DNA from: JBBTCX01 sp964494205 | Lineage (GTDB): Bacteria > Planctomycetota > Phycisphaerae > UBA1845 | Reading direction: 5' to 3' | Length of the DNA stretch: 64,000 bases | Assembly: GCA_964494205.1 (NCBI GenBank) | Contig: CAZBRD010000016.1 | Coordinates: 48,137-112,136, forward strand | Part shown: positions 60,965-64,000 of the stretch, in pieces | How the letters are laid out: every line of letters begins with the position of its first letter | Numbering within the stretch: the first letter of the stretch is position 1 | Translations under genes and position numbers: made by a program | The notes under the pieces: model-generated | What the model saw: only the letters and a program-made list of their open reading frames with translations | Database searches by the model: none | Told to the model about the DNA's origin: nothing

Positions 60965-62524
60965 CTAGAATTGATTCGCCGGTACTTCGAGGCCATCGTC
61001 TACGTGCTGTTGTGTTGATTGCTCGCCGTCGAAGGTGAACAGAATCTGATCGTCGTCGATTCGCGCCTGCAGGTGCACGGGGCGCTTCCAGATGCGGTGG
61101 ATTTCCTTGAGTGTTTCGACCGCGTGTTTGATTTCCACGTCGGCGCCGGTGTGGCGGTGGCCGAGGTATAGTTCGCCGCGGTTGCGGTAGTTGCCGTCCA
61201 TCACGTAGATGTACGGTTGGCCGTGGTTGGTGAGCATGAACAGCATCTGCTGCTTGATCTTGTCGAAGTCGCGATTGACCACCACCATTTTTCCGGTGGC
61301 TGGGTCCTGGCGATAGTGGTAGAGCTTCTGGTCGTCGACGAACTCCGGTGTGAGGAATTCGTCGAGAAACGTCACGTCGTTATACAGTCGGCGGACCTCG
61401 TAGATTTTTTCGCGACCCGGCGACCCGCGGCCAACCACGCGACCTTTCGGTGCTTTTTCCTTGCCCCACTCGCGTCGCTCAGCCATGTCGTCGCAAGCGT
61501 CGTAGGCCGGTCCGTATCGACCGGTGTTCCAGCGCCGCTCGATGTCGCGGAATAGCTCGATGCCGAGCTTGTAGGGATTGAGGCGGCCCGGCGAAGTTGC
61601 GAGCGTGCCGGAGTGATGTTCGCAATAATCGATCAGCTCGTGGTCGCGCAGCACGTAGTTGGTCATGATCGTCGAGTGCCAGTAGCTGGCCCACCCCTCG
61701 TTCATGATCTTGGTCTGCCCCTGCGGCGCGAAGTAGTAAGCTTCCTCGCGGATCATCGCGAGGATGTCGGCTTCCCAGTCCTCCATCGGTGCGTTCTGGA
61801 GCAGGAACCACAGGATGTCGCGCACCGGCTTTTCCGGAAAACGCGTGCGTGCTTTCTTGTGCTCCACATCTTCCGCCGCCTTCGTTTTGGCTAAGCGATC
61901 GGGCGGGTTGATGTAGCGATCCATGTAGCTCTTGGCCGGGTACTTGGCTGCGGGCAATTGCTCGCGATGGTCGCGTTCCTCGATCGTTTCCGGTTTGCCG
62001 CCTTTTTCGCGACGAATGAAGACGGAGTGCGGATCGACGAGATTCTCCAGCGCGAGGCACGTGTCGATCATCTTCTCGACGCGCTCGACGCCGTATCGCT
62101 CGACATATCGCCGCACTCGCGTGGCGTGGTTGGCCATCTCGTCGATCATCTTGCGGTTGGTCTTGCTGAACCAGATGTTGTGCTTGAAGAAATCGCCGTG
62201 GCCATAGACGTGTGCGATGACCGTCTTGTGATCGACCATCAGATTGTCATTGAGCAAATACGCATAGCACGGGTCGTTGTTGATCACCATCTCATAAATG
62301 CGACTCAAGCCGTATTTATGAGATTTGCGCAGCCGTTCGTATTCCATGCCGAAGCGCCAATGTGGATACCGCTGCGGGAAACCGCCGTAGGCAGCCACCT
62401 GCGAAATCTGCTCTGCAGTGAGCAGCACGTAGAGCGTGGGGTAGAAATCGAGTCCCTCTCGCCGCGCATGCTCGGCGATGATCTCTACCTGTTCTTCAAT
62501 TTCGCGTGGCAGTTTCGTCGTCAT
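60965..62524 (-). CDS. SpoVR family protein
   Basis: 519 residues, full length for the family. Strong signatures: GLDFYPTLYVLLTAEQISQV at about 25, HWRFGMEYERLRKSHKYGLS at about 55, VYGHGDFFKHNIWF at about 106, NEGWASYWHSTIM near 280, and LYLGHRHTGADVEIKHAVET near 450. Family role is unclear (spore cortex in Bacillus; in enterobacteria YcgB with yeaG-yeaH). It lies 117 bases from yeaH-like DUF444, which fits the PrkA-YeaH-SpoVR stress module. PrkA is not inside the window. Confidence 0.93.
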   Translation of the reverse strand: MTTKLPREIEEQVEIIAEHARREGLDFYPTLYVLLTAEQISQVAAYGGFPQRYPHWRFGMEYERLRKSHKYGLSRIYEMVINNDPCYAYLLNDNLMVDHKTVIAHVYGHGDFFKHNIWFSKTNRKMIDEMANHATRVRRYVERYGVERVEKMIDTCLALENLVDPHSVFIRREKGGKPETIEERDHREQLPAAKYPAKSYMDRYINPPDRLAKTKAAEDVEHKKARTRFPEKPVRDILWFLLQNAPMEDWEADILAMIREEAYYFAPQGQTKIMNEGWASYWHSTIMTNYVLRDHELIDYCEHHSGTLATSPGRLNPYKLGIELFRDIERRWNTGRYGPAYDACDDMAERREWGKEKAPKGRVVGRGSPGREKIYEVRRLYNDVTFLDEFLTPEFVDDQKLYHYRQDPATGKMVVVNRDFDKIKQQMLFMLTNHGQPYIYVMDGNYRNRGELYLGHRHTGADVEIKHAVETLKEIHRIWKRPVHLQARIDDDQILFTFDGEQSTQQHVDDGLEVPANQF

Positions 62525-62558
62525 GCATTCATACCGGCACTGAACCGTTACACATCAT

Positions 62559-62640
62559 CAAAATTACAAATTACGAATTACCAATTACAAGAATGGCACA
62601 CCATTGGTTTCGTAATTTGTCATTTGTAATTCGTAATTTC
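62559..62640. repeat. Family H repeat, folded
   Basis: AATTACAAATTACGAATTAC then CAATTACAAG on the left and CGTAATTTGTCATTTGTAAT then TCGTAATTTC on the right; about 35 complementary bases around an interior loop. It lies between yeaH and spoVR and is a potential attenuator or terminator between them. Confidence 0.7.
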
Positions 62641-62641
62641 C

Positions 62642-63739
62642 TTACCTTCCAGCCGCAAAGAACGTCTTGATACTGTCGTAAATGTCGTCTTTCGAATTCA
62701 CGCGGCTCGTCAGCACGGCCTCGTGGTTTCCCAACTGCTCGTGCAGCACGTTGATGAAATTGCCGCTGCCATAAGCGCTCGCAACCTGGCAATATCCGAA
62801 CATGTTCACGTAGGGCAGAATGTGCTCCTTCAACATCGTGCAGCATTCGCGGCTGTCTGACTCGCTGCTGTTGTCGCCGTCGGAGAAATGGAACAGGTAG
62901 ATGTTCCACTCGGTCGGCGCGTAGTGCGTCTCGATCAACTGCCGGGCGAACTTGAACGCGCTGCTGATCCGCGTGCCGCCGTCCTCGCGGATGCGGAAAA
63001 ACGTTTCGCGATCGACCTCGCCGGCGCGAACGTCGTGGACGATGTAGCGACTCTCGATGCCGCGATAGTTCTTCCGCAGCCATGCGTCGATCCAGAAGGC
63101 TTCGAGTCGCACGAGCTCTTTTTGCTCGTCGCCCATCGAGCCGGAAACGTCCATCATGTAGACGATCACCGCGTTCGATTGCGGGCTGAGAACTGTACGC
63201 CAACTGCGATAGACCTTGTCGCCGCGTTCGAAAACGATTCGCGGGTTGTCCGGGTTGTATAGGCCGAGCATGATCTGCCGGCGCAGGGCCTTGCGGAACG
63301 TTCGTCGAAAGTGGCGAAGAGATTCCGGGCCGGATTGACGGATGCCAATGTACTTGTCTTTCTCTGCTGTGATGCGATTGCGCCCGCGAGGAAGAATGCG
63401 CGGCAGCTTCAGCTCTTCGCCTAGGATTTCGGCTAGCTCGTCGATCGAGATGTCGGCTTCAAGGATGTGCTGGCCTTCCTGCTCGCCGCCGGGACCGTTG
63501 CCCTCGCCCTGCCCGACGTCGTCGCCGGCTTTTCCATCGCCCTGTCCGACGCCGCCGTCACTGTTGTCGCCGTAGCGGAAGTGCGGCGTGTCGATGCCCT
63601 TCACCGGAATGCTGATGTATTGTTTGCCCTCGCGGCCAAGCAGTTCCCCGCGCGTGAGAAAACGGCGAAGGTCCTCGCGGATCTTGCCCTTCACGATCTT
63701 GCGGAAGCGTTGATGGTCTTTGTCAATCGGCAGCGTCAT
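62642..63739 (-). CDS. YeaH/DUF444 protein with von Willebrand-like domain
   Basis: 365 residues. N-terminal region with a Gly/Asp-rich, low-complexity linker (GQGDGKAGDDVGQGEGNGPG), then a vWA domain with MIDAS DVSGSMGDEQ at about 196 and LFHFSDGDNSSESDSRE at about 283. In E. coli yeaH stands with the PrkA kinase gene yeaG and is induced under stress. It is upstream of spoVR on the same strand. The start ATG lies close to the window end; a further 5' gene cannot be seen. Confidence 0.93.
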   Translation of the reverse strand: MTLPIDKDHQRFRKIVKGKIREDLRRFLTRGELLGREGKQYISIPVKGIDTPHFRYGDNSDGGVGQGDGKAGDDVGQGEGNGPGGEQEGQHILEADISIDELAEILGEELKLPRILPRGRNRITAEKDKYIGIRQSGPESLRHFRRTFRKALRRQIMLGLYNPDNPRIVFERGDKVYRSWRTVLSPQSNAVIVYMMDVSGSMGDEQKELVRLEAFWIDAWLRKNYRGIESRYIVHDVRAGEVDRETFFRIREDGGTRISSAFKFARQLIETHYAPTEWNIYLFHFSDGDNSSESDSRECCTMLKEHILPYVNMFGYCQVASAYGSGNFINVLHEQLGNHEAVLTSRVNSKDDIYDSIKTFFAAGR

Positions 63740-63929
63740 CAGTTATCACACGTTCGCGAGCACATTTACAAAGCGAGCCGCGGTCTTCAGCACGCGCGGA
63801 CGCCCGAGCAGTCTGAAGTCTGCGGCTCACCGTAGACGTTCTTGATGTCACCGAGAAGCCCTCGGTCCCCGCGTCACTCCATTATAGTCTTGTTTGTAAT
63901 CCGGTGATTCCTTTTTCCGGTACTGGTCC

Positions 63930-63960
63930 AAGAAGGTGGGTGCAAAGCACCCACCCTTCT
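63930..63960. repeat. Hairpin GGTGGGTGCAAAGCACCCAC
   Basis: Perfect eight-pair stem in the last 100 bases, same type as near 18826 and 36645. The rest of the terminal gap (63740-64000) shows no gene. Confidence 0.5.
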
Positions 63961-64000
63961 ATGAAAGCCCGTTTCGAGTCAATGTAGTTGTTTGGTTGGA

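Overview
The window looks like chromosome of a free-living planctomycete, probably of the Phycisphaerae side of the phylum. This is inferred from gene content, not from a marker tree. The clues are secreted proteins ending in dockerin-like Asp/Asn calcium loops, a prepilin-type protein of the planctomycete H-X9-DG style, a Ser/Thr kinase with a membrane segment and TPR-like tail, a family of membrane proteins ending in a C-x2-C-GYDLRGN-type zinc ribbon, and intergenic DNA packed with short palindromic repeats. No rRNA, CRISPR array, transposase or prophage module was seen. One tRNA (Thr, CGT) is present.

Layout. 1-6.8 kb: a truncated diguanylate cyclase, a family 2 glycosyltransferase, a divergent pair of secreted dockerin-type proteins, a YfcE-type phosphodiesterase, a prepilin-like protein and a small membrane-anchored protein. 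6.9-10.5 kb: a regulatory phosphotransferase set (hpf, ptsN-like IIA, HPr, enzyme I) behind a good promoter and a folded leader, with no sugar permease. 10.8-14.0 kb: a DUF2344 protein overlapping ribonuclease E/G. 14.0-15.4 kb: a 1.4 kb repeat mosaic with no gene, then a large secreted propeller-like protein and another repeat field to 18.9 kb. 18.9-25.4 kb, minus strand: acyl carrier protein, FabZ-like dehydratase, ribosomal protein S1, a FlgT-like secreted protein, RidA, ScpA, a glyoxalase-fold protein and a FlgM-like anti-sigma factor. 25.9-31.2 kb: HtrA protease behind tRNA-Thr, gamma carbonic anhydrase, and a Ser/Thr kinase coupled to an ArfB-like rescue factor. 31.4-40.0 kb, minus strand: GlnRS, GluRS, PssA and Psd (phosphatidylethanolamine synthesis), a secreted Val/Arg/Tyr-rich protein and an ABC exporter pair. 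40.2-42.2 kb: enolase followed by an FtsB/DivIC-like protein. 43-51 kb: an FG-GAP lipoprotein, a second GGQ protein, MogA/MoaB, an ACT protein, an aldehyde dehydrogenase and a retropepsin-like cassette. 51.2-54.4 kb: two 27-residue membrane microproteins on the minus strand opposite a PhoB/PhoR-type two-component pair. 54.5-60.9 kb is the most accessory-looking part: an ABC ATPase-acetyltransferase fusion, a divergent GNAT, an XRE-S24 repressor and four tandem zinc-ribbon membrane proteins. 61-63.7 kb: SpoVR and YeaH/DUF444; their usual partner kinase PrkA is not in the window.

Themes. Three things stand out. First, the tandem 27-residue paralogous microproteins have no counterpart I recognise. 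Second, the four-gene zinc-ribbon membrane array is still expanding. Third, interspersed palindromic repeats fill nearly every intergenic gap and also enter coding sequence, in frame inside the DUF2344 gene and as C-terminal tails or stop codons of two zinc-ribbon genes. Housekeeping functions (translation, cell division, phospholipids, chromosome condensation) lie between these accessory elements.
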